DNA of 64,000 nucleotides from Flammeovirgaceae bacterium (lineage in GTDB: Bacteria > Bacteroidota > Bacteroidia > Cytophagales > Cyclobacteriaceae): contig JADJMA010000006.1 in NCBI GenBank assembly GCA_016709845.1, forward strand, positions 62,001 to 126,000. Reading direction: 5' to 3'. Positions 51,412 through 59,862 of this stretch are shown in pieces. Position 1 is the first letter of the stretch, and each line of letters opens with the position of its first letter. Position numbers and translations under genes: made by a program. Below the pieces are notes generated by a model. The model was not told where the DNA came from. It worked only from the letters and a program-made list of their open reading frames with translations, and searched no databases.

Positions 51412-51443
51412 ACATCGGCCCGTAAAGCCGATGTTTATTTTTT
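51412..51443 (+). terminator. Hairpin between rpsB and tsf (terminator or attenuator)
   Basis: Perfect stem ACATCGGC/GCCGATGT with a 7-base loop, followed by a T-rich tract ending about 30 bp before the tsf ATG. The preceding 51340-51400 carries imperfect repeats of a TCAATTG-containing unit. It may reduce read-through into tsf or end the rpsB transcript. Confidence 0.7.
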
Positions 51444-51472
51444 ATACCAATTGAATTTTAAACTATACTAAT

Positions 51473-52307
51473 ATGTCAGTAATAACCGCACAAGATGTAA
51501 ATAAGCTCCGCACCATGACTGGTGCTGGTATGATGGATTGTAAAAAAGCACTTACCGAAGCCGAAGGTGATTTTGAAAAAGCCATTGAGATTTTAAGAAA
51601 GAAGGGTCAGAAAGTTTCTGCTAGTCGTTCGGATAGAGATACAAAAGAGGGATCTGTGTTTGTAAGAAAATCTGCTGATAATAAAGAGGCTGTGTTGATT
51701 GCGTTGAATTGTGAGACCGACTTTGTTGCTAAGAATGATGAGTTTCAAAAACTAGGCGAATTGATTGCTGATACTGCGTTCACAAAAAAGCCTGCTTCAA
51801 CCGAAGCGCTCTTTAGCTGAGAAAGTGGATAACCTGACTATCAATGAGCGCATCATCGAATTGGTTGGCAAAATTGGCGAGAAGCTGGAGATTAGCTCAT
51901 TTATTCACATGACCGGTGAAGCCGTAGTTCCTTACATCCATGCGGGAGGTAAGTTGGGTGTATTGGTTTCACTAAAAGGCGTGAACGGAAAAGACGTAAC
52001 GGAAGCGGGCAAAGATGTAGGGATGCAGATAGCCGCAATGAGCCCAGTAGCCGTTAACGAAAACGATGTTGATAAAACCATCATTGAAAAGGAATTGGAG
52101 ATTGCAAAAGCTCAAATCATAGCCGAAGGCAAACCCGCCAATATGGTTGAGAAAATTGCTCAGGGAAAATTGAATAAGTTTTTCAAAGACAACACCTTGC
52201 TACCTCAAACATTTGTGAAGGATAACTCAAAAACAGTTGCTCAATATTTGGATAGCATAACCAAAGGATTGACCGTAGCTGAATTTAAGCGCGTAGCGAT
52301 TGGGTAA
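51473..52307 (+). CDS. tsf: Elongation factor Ts (frameshifted)
   Basis: The nucleotide exchange factor for EF-Tu. About 277 residues. The N-terminal UBA-like module with LRTMTGAGMMDCKKALTEAEGDFEKAIEILRKKG is diagnostic. The core follows with LNCETDFVAKNDEF, MTGEAVVPYIHAGGKLGVLV and a C-terminal KFFKDNTLLPQTFVKD. The frame breaks at 51812-51814, where one extra T in CTCTTTAGC separates STEALL from AEKVDNLTINERIIELVGKIGEK. Removing it restores the protein. A terminator follows at 52334-52359. Confidence 0.95.
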
Positions 52308-52333
52308 GGATTTTTGAATAAGTGATAAATGAG

Positions 52334-52359
52334 AAGGGAGCTATTGGCTCCCTTTTTTT
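52334..52359. terminator. Intrinsic terminator after tsf
   Basis: Stem AAGGGAGC/GCTCCCTT with a short loop and seven T. The end of the converging small membrane protein gene overlaps its T-run. Confidence 0.88.
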
Positions 52360-52663
52360 ATTGAGTTTTCAGTTTCTTGTTCACGATAAAAATTCTGATA
52401 CACACGACTGTATGGATGATCACCATTGTAGCAAATAGGATCATCCAAATTAGTTGTGAACTCTGACCAATTAATTCTTTTAGAAATGGTTCATTATTGT
52501 GCTCCATGAAATCAAAAAAGAAAACTAACCCGAGCAGCAGATTGAATGCTGCGCAGGCTATTTCTAAAATAAGCACATGTTTGAGCAAATCAATAGCCAA
52601 TACTTTCTTCAAGCACCCAACGGAAAATGCAATGATGACACCATTTAGCAAGAGAAGAAACAT
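52358..52663 (-). CDS. Four-helix small membrane protein, unknown
   Basis: A 101-residue protein with about three to four hydrophobic helices (LLLLNGVIIAFSVGCL, HVLILEIACAAFNLLLGLVFFFDF, LIWMILFATMVIIHTVVCIRIFIV) and a basic tail. No family is recognised. It lies 10 bp downstream of the MotA/TolQ-like gene on the same strand, so it is probably translated from the same mRNA and may work with it. The stop overlaps the terminator of tsf. Confidence 0.6.
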   Translation of the reverse strand: MFLLLLNGVIIAFSVGCLKKVLAIDLLKHVLILEIACAAFNLLLGLVFFFDFMEHNNEPFLKELIGQSSQLIWMILFATMVIIHTVVCIRIFIVNKKLKTQ

Positions 52664-52673
52664 AAGTTCAAAT

Positions 52674-53054
52674 TTAACTGCTGGCTTTCTTATCTAAGAC
52701 CTTGATAATAATGTAACTTGAAATAGAAAGAATGTATGCAAAGAATCCGTAGATCACGGTAAGTAATGCCACTTTCAAACCACCGTATATGATATAGTCA
52801 GCAATAGTTCCCTTCGCTTCTTCAAGTGCATCAAAGGCTGCTACTAAACCGATCAACGTCCCCAAGGTGCCCCACGCCAGAGCTAGGCCGCCTATATGTC
52901 TTATTAACTCCACCGATTTCTGTGAGATGTTTTTCCTCGAAAGTAATTGATAAACAACATACACGATCAGGGATAAATTAAGGATTAGTAAAATGGCGAT
53001 GGGGAACATGAAGAACGCCCCGCCTTCAATGTGTTTTTCATAGATCCAGCTCAT
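52674..53054 (-). CDS. MotA/TolQ/ExbB-like proton channel family protein
   Basis: A 126-residue membrane protein starting at the ATG at 53054 (MSWIYEKHIEGGAFFMFPI). It has three helices; the last two, separated by a short stretch (LALAWGTLGTLIGLVAAFDALEEA ... YGGLKVALLTVIYGFFAYI), match the end of the MotA/TolQ/ExbB family, in which the paired helices line the proton path. It is shorter than ExbB (usually over 200) and lacks an adjacent ExbD/TolR gene, so a stand-alone or different role is likely. It is divergent from the LytS-type kinase gene. Confidence 0.65.
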   Translation of the reverse strand: MSWIYEKHIEGGAFFMFPIAILLILNLSLIVYVVYQLLSRKNISQKSVELIRHIGGLALAWGTLGTLIGLVAAFDALEEAKGTIADYIIYGGLKVALLTVIYGFFAYILSISSYIIIKVLDKKASS

Positions 53055-53273
53055 AATTGTAAAGGTTAAGTTTAGTTTTTGTTTCAGCAAGGTTAGGCAA
53101 CATCTTAGCTAAAAAAATTTCTTATTGACCAATCAGTATTTTAATATGGCATATACCCTTGACTGGCATGGATATGGCGAAAGGGTTTTCTAATCTGTTG
53201 AAAAGATTGTTTAGGCATCCAATACGTTTAGCCTGATTCTAACCTCCACATTTTTTCTTAACTATGTAATTCT

Positions 53274-54314
53274 ATGAACAGAATCGAAAATTGGATTGAC
53301 TATCTCTTTACGCGCCAGCGGTGGATCGTTCATTTATTTTTCTGGCTCTTTATCCTGCTTTTCTATGTCCTCTTTTTTGGACGAAAGAACAACAATTACA
53401 TACAAACTTTTTTCTTCGTGGGCTTGGTGATGCCGGTTACCATTGGCACGAGCTATTTTCTAAACTATTTCTTGGTACCAAAGTATTTGATGAGGGAGAG
53501 GTACGGATTTTTTCTATTGTATTTTATCTATGTGTTAATCGGCTCTCTTTGTGCTGAGATGATGATTGCCATGCTAACATTCATTTTCATGGCTGGTTTG
53601 CGAACACAAGCGATGAGCCCCGCTTCTTTTGATTTGATTTTTTTACTCACTTCCTTGTTGATGGTTGTGTTTTTGGCCGTTGCAATTAAGATGATCCTTC
53701 ATTGGCGGCAATCAAAGGAAGACTATCAGAAACTAATGCGTGACAAGGTGGAGACAGAACTGAAATTCTTGAAATCGCAACTCAATCCCCACTTTTTATT
53801 TAATACCTTAAATAATCTTTACTATCTCTCAACAGAAAAATCGGATCGTGCTCCGCAAGCAATTCTGGCACTTAGCGAAATTCTAGACTATGTATTGCAC
53901 GCGGGTAAATCAGTTTTGGTACCGTTAAGAGAAGAGTTAAAACAAGTGGATAATTACATTGCACTGGAGCTTTTGCGATACGAGGATCGTGTTTCTATCC
54001 AAACAAATTATTCTGGTGATTTGGATCAATATAAAATTGGCCCAATGATTTTATTTACGCTTATTGAAAATGCTTTTAAACATGGGGTAATGCCGGTTGT
54101 TGGTAAGACGTGGATTAAGTTTCAGGTTGAATGCAAGAAGAACACTGTAGCGATCTCCATGAGCAATAGTACTCAAGCGCAAACCCTTGGTTCAGGAATA
54201 GGTTTGGCCAGTTTAAAAAGCCAACTTAACTATTTATACAATGATAATTTTGTATTGACCGTAAATCGTGAGAGCGCTGAGTTTTTGGTTAAGATGGAAT
54301 TACCACGCTTATGA
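53274..54314 (+). CDS. LytS-type sensor histidine kinase (His_kinase family)
   Basis: A 346-residue kinase of the LytS/YehU group. Four N-terminal helices (residues about 18-145) have almost no extracellular loops. The His_kinase dimerisation segment follows with the phospho-His in LKSQLNPHFLFNTLNNLYYLS, then a HATPase domain with LIENAFKHG and GSGIGLASLKSQL. The frame is complete. It overlaps the next gene by ATGA, a tight coupling typical of LytS/LytTR pairs in Bacteroidota. The stimulus is unknown. Upstream is an AT-rich, 219-bp divergent region shared with the MotA/TolQ-like gene. Confidence 0.9.
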   Translation: MNRIENWIDYLFTRQRWIVHLFFWLFILLFYVLFFGRKNNNYIQTFFFVGLVMPVTIGTSYFLNYFLVPKYLMRERYGFFLLYFIYVLIGSLCAEMMIAMLTFIFMAGLRTQAMSPASFDLIFLLTSLLMVVFLAVAIKMILHWRQSKEDYQKLMRDKVETELKFLKSQLNPHFLFNTLNNLYYLSTEKSDRAPQAILALSEILDYVLHAGKSVLVPLREELKQVDNYIALELLRYEDRVSIQTNYSGDLDQYKIGPMILFTLIENAFKHGVMPVVGKTWIKFQVECKKNTVAISMSNSTQAQTLGSGIGLASLKSQLNYLYNDNFVLTVNRESAEFLVKMELPRL

Positions 54315-55015
54315 AAACTAAATTTATAATAGTTGATGATGAACCCTTGGCACGCAAACTGATAGCGGCTCATGCTTCTAAAATTGAGAAGTTAGAATTA
54401 GTTGGTGAATGTGGCAATGCTATTGAAGCTGCAAACTTACTACGAACCAAATCCGTTGATTTAATTTTTCTTGACATTCAGATGCCGGAAATGGATGGAT
54501 TTCAATTTGTCCGGACGATTAAAAATCCACCGGCAATTATTCTTACCACTGCCTTTCGCAATTATGCTCCGGAAGCATTCGATCATGAAGTAATTGATTA
54601 TTTACTGAAACCAATTTCATTTGAACGATTTCTTAAATCTGTGAACAAGTTCTTTGATGGCCAAGTAGGCGATAACATTGTAACCGGCAAACACCAGGAG
54701 CAGCGGTTTGTTCATATTAAGGCCGACAGGAAGATTCATAAAATAAGTGAAGATGAAATTCTTTACGTTGAAAGCCTGGACAACTACGTGAAGGTTCATT
54801 TAAAAGACCAAATTCTTATTACGCGTGAGAATATTTCCACATTTGAAGAAAAGCTTCCAAATCCGCCTTTCGTGAGAATTCATCGCTCATACATTGTTAA
54901 TATAAAATCGGTTAATACTATCTCTGGCGAAGGCATTGAGATCAATAAGAAGGAGCTGCCGTTTGGTCGTGCGTTTAAAAAATCGGCTCTCAATCAGCTT
55001 TCTATCAAACAATGA
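54311..55015 (+). CDS. LytTR-family response regulator
   Basis: A 234-residue partner of the preceding kinase. The receiver domain has IVDDEPLARKL, phospho-acceptor Asp55 in LIFLDIQMPEMDG and Lys in DYLLKPISFERF. A LytTR DNA-binding domain covers about 135-232 (DEILYVESLDNYVKVHLKD, FVRIHRSYIVNIKSVNTI, ELPFGRAFKKSALNQL). LytTR proteins bind direct repeats about 21 bp apart; no target was identified in this window. The frame is complete. The start overlaps the kinase stop. Confidence 0.92.
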   Translation: MKTKFIIVDDEPLARKLIAAHASKIEKLELVGECGNAIEAANLLRTKSVDLIFLDIQMPEMDGFQFVRTIKNPPAIILTTAFRNYAPEAFDHEVIDYLLKPISFERFLKSVNKFFDGQVGDNIVTGKHQEQRFVHIKADRKIHKISEDEILYVESLDNYVKVHLKDQILITRENISTFEEKLPNPPFVRIHRSYIVNIKSVNTISGEGIEINKKELPFGRAFKKSALNQLSIKQ

Positions 55016-55229
55016 AATAAATCTGAGCTACTTGAAACATAATTCAATTATTTCCGTGATATTAGAATTCCAATTAGTACCAACTATGATCTTTATATTT
55101 TAATTCAACTGTACAGACGTTCTCGATTTTTTAATCGGAATGCAGTTGAATATTGGTTGCTTACCAAATGTCTCCCCAAGAACCATCGGGATATAATAGG
55201 TCATTTCATTAAATTTTATTTTACTAAAC

Positions 55230-56450
55230 ATGAAAGCATTTTTACTAAAATAGCTTCACTATTACGTTTATTCAAAGAAGCCATTCAGGGCTCTGAGCAG
55301 GATTTCACAAAAGTCAGCATCAATAAGGCTATCTTTTTATTAGCAATTCCGATGATCGTAGAAATGGGTATGGAGTCCATTTTTGCAGTGGTTGATATAT
55401 TTTTCGTAAGCAAGCTTAACGATAGCAATGCGGTAGCAACCGTTGGGTATACCGAATCTGTACTTAGTATTTTATATTCTCTTGCCATGGGACTGGGTAT
55501 GGGTGCCACTGCCATTGTAGCTCGTAGAGTTGGTGAGCATGATAAACAAGGGGCAAGTACCGCAGCGGTGCAGGCTATTTATCTTGGCTTGGGTGTGTCT
55601 TTAATTGTAAGCTTGGTCGGCACCTTCTATTTTTCTTGATCCGATATTCATTTTCGGATGGGGGCCCGTTCCCGCTTTTGGTGTGGAGGGTGCAGCCATT
55701 GCAACGAATATTGGGAGAGGTATCGGTGTATTGTTCCAATTGTATTTTTTGTTGAAAGGTCACAGCATTATAAAGATTGGCTGGAAAAATCTAGGGATAA
55801 AATCAGATATTATTTTCAACGTGATAAAAGTTTCAGGGGGCAGTATTCTGCAATTTATTATCGGATCGGCCAGCTGGATATTTCTGATGAAGCTGATGTC
55901 TACCTTTGGCGAAAATGCAGTAGCGGGGTATACCATTGCCATCCGCGTATTCATTTTCACACTCTTGCCATCATGGGGATTGGCCAATGCAGGGGCAACC
56001 CTGGTGGGACAAAATCTTGGCGCACAGCAACCAGAACGGGCCGAAACATCTGTATGGAGAGCTGCTTACATCAATGCATTCTTTATGGTCTTTGTGACAA
56101 TTTTATTTCTGACGATTGCCCCACAGATTTTAGGATTATTTACACAGCAACCCGAAGTATTGAAATATGGCGTTCAGGCACTTCGCTATGTGAGTCTGGG
56201 CTATATTTTCTATGGATACGGAATGGTGGTTGTGCAAGGATTGAATGGGGCTGGGGATACCTATACACCTACCATCCTTAATGTATTTGGCTTTTGGATA
56301 TTTCAAATACCGTTTGCCTATCTGGTGGTTAATCTCCTTGACTGGGGACCCAAAGGAGTTTTTATTGCCATTGTATTGGCAGAAACTTTTATGGCTATTG
56401 CCGGAATACTAATTTTTAAGAGAGGAAAGTGGAAGCTGATGAAAGTCTGA
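55230..56450 (+). CDS. MATE-family efflux transporter with internal deletion (frameshifted)
   Basis: A multidrug/Na+ or H+ antiporter of the MATE family. The ATG at 55230 fits if the following T-run (55238-55243) gains one T, giving MKAFFTKIASLLRLFKEAI. Helices 1-4 are present (IPMIVEMGMESIFAVVDIFFVSKLND, TESVLSILYSLAMGLGMGATAIVARRVGEHDKQGA). At about 55638 the frame ends in GTFYFS and the next frame resumes at LDPIFIFGWGPVPAFGVEGAAIATNIGRG. Homologues have about 60 more residues here, including the RGAGD-type region of helices 5-6. The second half is complete to the end. Total about 407 versus about 460 residues. As given it would be non-functional, so either the assembly is short or the gene is decaying. 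Confidence 0.85.
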
Positions 56451-56461
56451 GTCCTTAGTCT

Positions 56462-56534
56462 TTAGTCCATAGTATTGAGTAGTTAGAATCCGATAGATAT
56501 TTACTATGGACTATCGACTAAATACTATGGACTA
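56462..56534. repeat. Intergenic inverted/direct repeat cluster
   Basis: TAGTCCATAGTATT at 56463-56476 is the exact inverse of AATACTATGGACTA at 56521-56534, and a third copy of ACTATGGACTA lies between them (about 56503-56513) in the second orientation. The region separates the converging MATE and helical-protein genes, so the arms could fold into a terminator-like stem. It resembles the short dispersed intergenic repeats seen in Bacteroidota genomes. Confidence 0.6.
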
Positions 56535-56539
56535 TTAAC

Positions 56540-56803
56540 TCAGGGCTTTTTAAATGCCGACTTCACCGCATTATTCAATTCTTCGCCAGCTTTCTTCAAA
56601 CTTGCTTCTACTTCTTTCCAGCGCTCTTTGCTTTCTGCTTCTTTTTTCAGTTTTTCAGCAGCCACTTTCAATTCTTCGTACCGTTCCTGCATATTCCCTT
56701 CTACCCGGGTTCCGGCCTCTTTTAGTTCGACCAGAAACTGATCCATACTCTTTCCAAATTCTTTGAAAAACTTTTCCGCTTTTCCCGTATCATTTGTTTC
56801 CAT
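56540..56803 (-). CDS. Small charged helical (coiled-coil) protein
   Basis: An 87-residue protein that is almost wholly Lys/Glu-rich helix (KAEKFFKEFGKSMDQFLVELKE, RYEELKVAAEKLKKEAESK, WKEVEASLKKAGEELNNAVKSAF). It has no signal peptide or membrane helix. Clear protein-like heptad spacing and a start with upstream AT-rich promoter space make it a convincing gene. No function is recognised; it resembles phasin-like or YtxH-type helical proteins only in composition. Confidence 0.65.
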   Translation of the reverse strand: METNDTGKAEKFFKEFGKSMDQFLVELKEAGTRVEGNMQERYEELKVAAEKLKKEAESKERWKEVEASLKKAGEELNNAVKSAFKKP

Positions 56804-56932
56804 CGCGATTATTGGTTTAAATTACTTACCCGTGTTGATTAGTAATGCAAATTAATAAAAAACTATCTTCCCTTACGGGTAGGGTATGAAACTTCAAAAA
56901 GGAAGAATAGGTTTTAACATAAATTCTTTTTT

Positions 56933-57622
56933 ATGAATAAAATACAGGATCCGCTAGAACACATTCATCACTTGCTCGAAAGCAAGTCCACCGCCAAACA
57001 AATTACTTACAAGAATTTGCTTGCAGCTTTTTCAATCCTGAATAAGGAATCTAAACGCATTGTAAACGAACTCAAAAAGAAACCGGGCTCTGCAGATGAA
57101 GATGTTACCGTTGATTTCGATCAAATAAATGAACACGAATTTCAAGTGAAACTGGCTGGCGATCTGTTGAGTTTTGTATTACATACCAATGTAGTAACCT
57201 TTGATGATGAACATACTGTTATGAAAACCGCCTACGTTCATGAGAACGAAGTGAATCGGTATTTTGGACAAATCATGATTTATAATTTCATGTCGGATTC
57301 TGTAAAATTTAATCGTGTAAATGACCCCGGATATTTAATTGCACGGATTCTGATCAATCATGAGAATCGTTTTTTGGTGGAAGGCGATGGCCAACTTGGG
57401 CAGTTGTTCAATAACATTACTGAAAAAATGATTAGTGAGGAAGACTTGAATTCAATTGTTAAACTTAGCCTGGCAGCGGCAATAGAAAACGATCTGATGG
57501 CACCTCCCTTTCCACAGGTTCGATTTATTACGCTTTATCAAAAGATGGAAAAAACGCAGGAGTTAGGCGCGGGTCAGAAAATTGGTTTTAGAATGCAGTA
57601 TAATTCTAAAAAGGCAGGTTAA
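56933..57622 (+). CDS. Hypothetical protein, unrecognised family
   Basis: A 229-residue cytoplasmic protein with good codon structure and no membrane segments. An N-terminal helix pair (HIHHLLESKSTAKQITYKNLLAAFSILNKES) precedes a beta-rich core (EHEFQVKLAGDLLSFVLHTNVVTFDDEHTVMKT, RYFGQIMIYNFMSDSVKFNRVNDPGYLIARILIN). A C-terminal helix bundle follows (EEDLNSIVKLSLAAAIENDLMAPPF). I recognise no motif. It precedes the small lipoprotein and cmk on the same strand, with 63 bp between it and the lipoprotein, and may share their transcript. Confidence 0.65.
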   Translation: MNKIQDPLEHIHHLLESKSTAKQITYKNLLAAFSILNKESKRIVNELKKKPGSADEDVTVDFDQINEHEFQVKLAGDLLSFVLHTNVVTFDDEHTVMKTAYVHENEVNRYFGQIMIYNFMSDSVKFNRVNDPGYLIARILINHENRFLVEGDGQLGQLFNNITEKMISEEDLNSIVKLSLAAAIENDLMAPPFPQVRFITLYQKMEKTQELGAGQKIGFRMQYNSKKAG

Positions 57623-57685
57623 TTTATCGAAAAGTTCTTTGGCTGGCGGTTGTCATGTTCTAAATTTGATCAAACACCAAATACA

Positions 57686-57826
57686 TTGAAATTCAAGTTA
57701 TTTGTATTGATGCTTTTTGTTTTGTTCTCGGCTTGTGCGAGTAGTCAGCAGCGTGGTTCCTACAAGCCAAAATATAAGAAGCCAGATCCAAACAAACCCA
57801 TGCCCTGTCCACTGAAAGACTGTTAA
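57686..57826 (+). CDS. Very small lipoprotein, unknown
   Basis: A 46-residue frame starting at TTG 57686 and ending TAA at 57824-57826, 2 bp before cmk. It has a clear lipoprotein signal (KFKLFVLMLFVLFSACASS, lipobox FSAC) and a short basic, Pro-rich mature part with two more Cys (KPMPCPLKDC). It is shorter than usual gene-calling limits. The tight spacing to cmk supports translation. The start codon TTG is the only in-frame candidate. Confidence 0.6.
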   Translation: MKFKLFVLMLFVLFSACASSQQRGSYKPKYKKPDPNKPMPCPLKDC

Positions 57827-57828
57827 CT

Positions 57829-58375
57829 ATGAGAAAAATTATTATTGCAATTGATGGGTATTCGGCATGTGGCAAAAGCACCACCGCCATTGAGGTAGCC
57901 AAAGAATTGGGCTACAAGTACATAGATTCGGGAGCCATGTACCGGGCGGTTTAAAATGCGGATTTCTGAATTTGTGAGCCAGGTGAGTACGATTAAAGCG
58001 GTGCGCGATGCTATGGTTAGCCAACAGCGAAAACTTGGCAAAGATCGCGGTATCGTGATGGACGGTCGGGATATTGGAACGGTGGTATTTCCGGAAGCGG
58101 AGCTCAAAATATTTCTCACGGCCGACATTTTGGTTAGGGCATTTCGCAGACAGAGAGAACTTTTAGAGCGCGAAGATCTGGTCGATATCGATTCCATTAT
58201 AGAAAACCTCCAGCAACGCGACAAAATAGACAGTAACCGGGTAGAAAGTCCACTCATGAAAGCCGCAGATGCGGTGGGGATAGACACCACGCACATAACT
58301 ATCGATGAGCAAGTTGACGAGGTGATTCGAATCGCTTTGACAAAGATGATTCGCTCCTTAAAACGGCCCGCTTAA
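57829..58375 (+). CDS. cmk: Cytidylate kinase with internal deletion and frameshift
   Basis: Phosphorylates CMP/dCMP with ATP. The N-terminus MRKIIIAIDGYSACGKSTTAIEVAKELGYKYIDSGAMYRAV carries the P-loop and the conserved SGAMYRAV. The frame then ends at about 57952 and restarts directly at KMRISEFVSQVSTIKAVRDAMV, followed by the CMP-binding MDGRDIGTVVFPEAELKIFLTAD, the LID RRQRELL and the C-terminal ITIDEQVDEV. Relatives have about 45-50 more residues, including the CMP-specific insert, between these blocks. Length is therefore about 182 rather than 230 codons. cmk is normally essential, so a sequencing or assembly loss is the simpler explanation. Confidence 0.88.
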
Positions 58376-58426
58376 ACAAGCCGATAAACTCACTTTTTAT
58401 TATCAAATTCTTTGCTTCTACATCTC

Positions 58427-58456
58427 TTTGTCTGTAGAATTTAATTGCTAATTTTG
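58427..58456 (+). promoter_or_regulatory. Promoter of the nqr operon
   Basis: TTTG at 58427-58430 and TAATTTTG at 58449-58456 with an 18-bp gap fit the Bacteroidota -33/-7 pattern (TTTG, TAnnTTTG). The nqrA start is 32 bp downstream. Confidence 0.6.
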
Positions 58457-58487
58457 CCCCGATCTAACTAATAATTGCCAAGTACAC

Positions 58488-59852
58488 ATGGGCAAATTCA
58501 TCCGACTAAAAAAAGGTTTTACCATCAATCTTCAAGGCAAGGCTAGTCCTAAAGTGGTAGAAATCGATCAACCTGAAACATTTGTAATTAAGCCAACTGA
58601 TTTTCAAGGTCTTTACATGCCTAAGCCCACAGTAAATGTAGGGGATACCGTTAAAGCGGGGACACCTCTGTTTCATGACAAGAAACATGAGAATGTTGTT
58701 TACGCGGCTCCGGTTAGTGGCGAGATTGTAGAAGTAAAGCGTGGAGAAAAAAGAAAACTTCTTGAAATAAAAAACCTGGACGACAAAAAAGTTGAACACG
58801 AAACCTTCAACAAATATTCTGTTTCAGAAATAGCTAACCTTTCTGCCACCAGTTTAAAGGAGCAAATTTTAAAATCTGGTATTTGGCCAGCCATTATTCA
58901 ACGCCCGTATGGTATTGTTGCCGATCCGGCAGTAACGCCCAAAGCGATTCATATCTCGGCTTTCGATACGCACCCGTTGGCTCCAGACTATAGTATTTTG
59001 TTTAAAGGACAAGACCAGTATTTTCAGGTGGGTATTGACGTTTTGAAAAAACTCACATCAGGCACAGTCCATATTAACACGCATTCAACCAGCGAAATCT
59101 CCACCGTCTTCTCGCAAGTAAAAGGAGCTGACGTAAATAAGTTTTCAGGGCCCCATCCGGTGGGGTGTGTTGGTGTTCAGATTCATCACATTGATCCTAT
59201 CAATAAAGGAGATGTGGTTTGGACGATCAATCCATTTGCGGTTATTCAAGTAGGTAAACTTTTCCTTAACGGAGTTTATGACACTTCACGAATTTTAGCA
59301 ATAACTGGTTCCGAAGTAAAAAATCCTCAGTACTACAAAACCTATACAGGCGCCTCCGTAAAGAAATTTATTGAAGGCAACTTAAAACAGGAACATGTGC
59401 GTGTGATTTCGGGCAATCCACTTACCGGTACAGCTATTGGTAAAGAGGGATATGTTGGATTTTTCGATCATCATATTTCTGTTCTTCCGGAAGGAGATTA
59501 CTATGAGTTTATAGGCTGGATTACCCCTGGTGCCCGCAAAATTTCTTTCCAACGCTCTTTAGGCCTGTTCTCTTTCCTGAGCCCCGGTAAAGAGCGTGTG
59601 GCAGATACTAATACACATGGAGAGCCCAGGGCTTTTGTTCAGTCGGGTATTTTCGAACAGGTAACACCTATGGATATATTGCCAACGCACTTGATAAAGA
59701 GTATTATGGCAGAGGATTTTGATGAAATGGAAGCGTTAGGAATTTATGAAGTGATTGAAGAGGATCTGGCACTATGCGAGTTTGTTGATGTAAGCAAGCA
59801 TAAGGTTCAGGCGATAATACGAGAGGGTATTGATTTAATTCAAAATAGTTAA
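58488..59852 (+). CDS. nqrA: Na+-translocating NADH:quinone reductase subunit A
   Basis: A 454-residue peripheral subunit of the sodium-pumping NADH dehydrogenase, which moves electrons from NADH to ubiquinone/menaquinone while exporting Na+. Family blocks include FIRLKKGFTINLQGKA, the lipoyl-like fold LYMPKPTVNVGDTVKAGTPLFHDKK and the quinone-site region GPHPVGCVGVQIHHIDPI. Near the end are GFFDHHISVLPEGDYYEFIGW and TPMDILPTHLIKSIMAEDFDEMEALG. The frame is intact and is the first of five nqr genes. A promoter is seen 30-60 bp upstream. Confidence 0.95.
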   Translation: MGKFIRLKKGFTINLQGKASPKVVEIDQPETFVIKPTDFQGLYMPKPTVNVGDTVKAGTPLFHDKKHENVVYAAPVSGEIVEVKRGEKRKLLEIKNLDDKKVEHETFNKYSVSEIANLSATSLKEQILKSGIWPAIIQRPYGIVADPAVTPKAIHISAFDTHPLAPDYSILFKGQDQYFQVGIDVLKKLTSGTVHINTHSTSEISTVFSQVKGADVNKFSGPHPVGCVGVQIHHIDPINKGDVVWTINPFAVIQVGKLFLNGVYDTSRILAITGSEVKNPQYYKTYTGASVKKFIEGNLKQEHVRVISGNPLTGTAIGKEGYVGFFDHHISVLPEGDYYEFIGWITPGARKISFQRSLGLFSFLSPGKERVADTNTHGEPRAFVQSGIFEQVTPMDILPTHLIKSIMAEDFDEMEALGIYEVIEEDLALCEFVDVSKHKVQAIIREGIDLIQNS

Positions 59853-59862
59853 TTCGGCTGCA

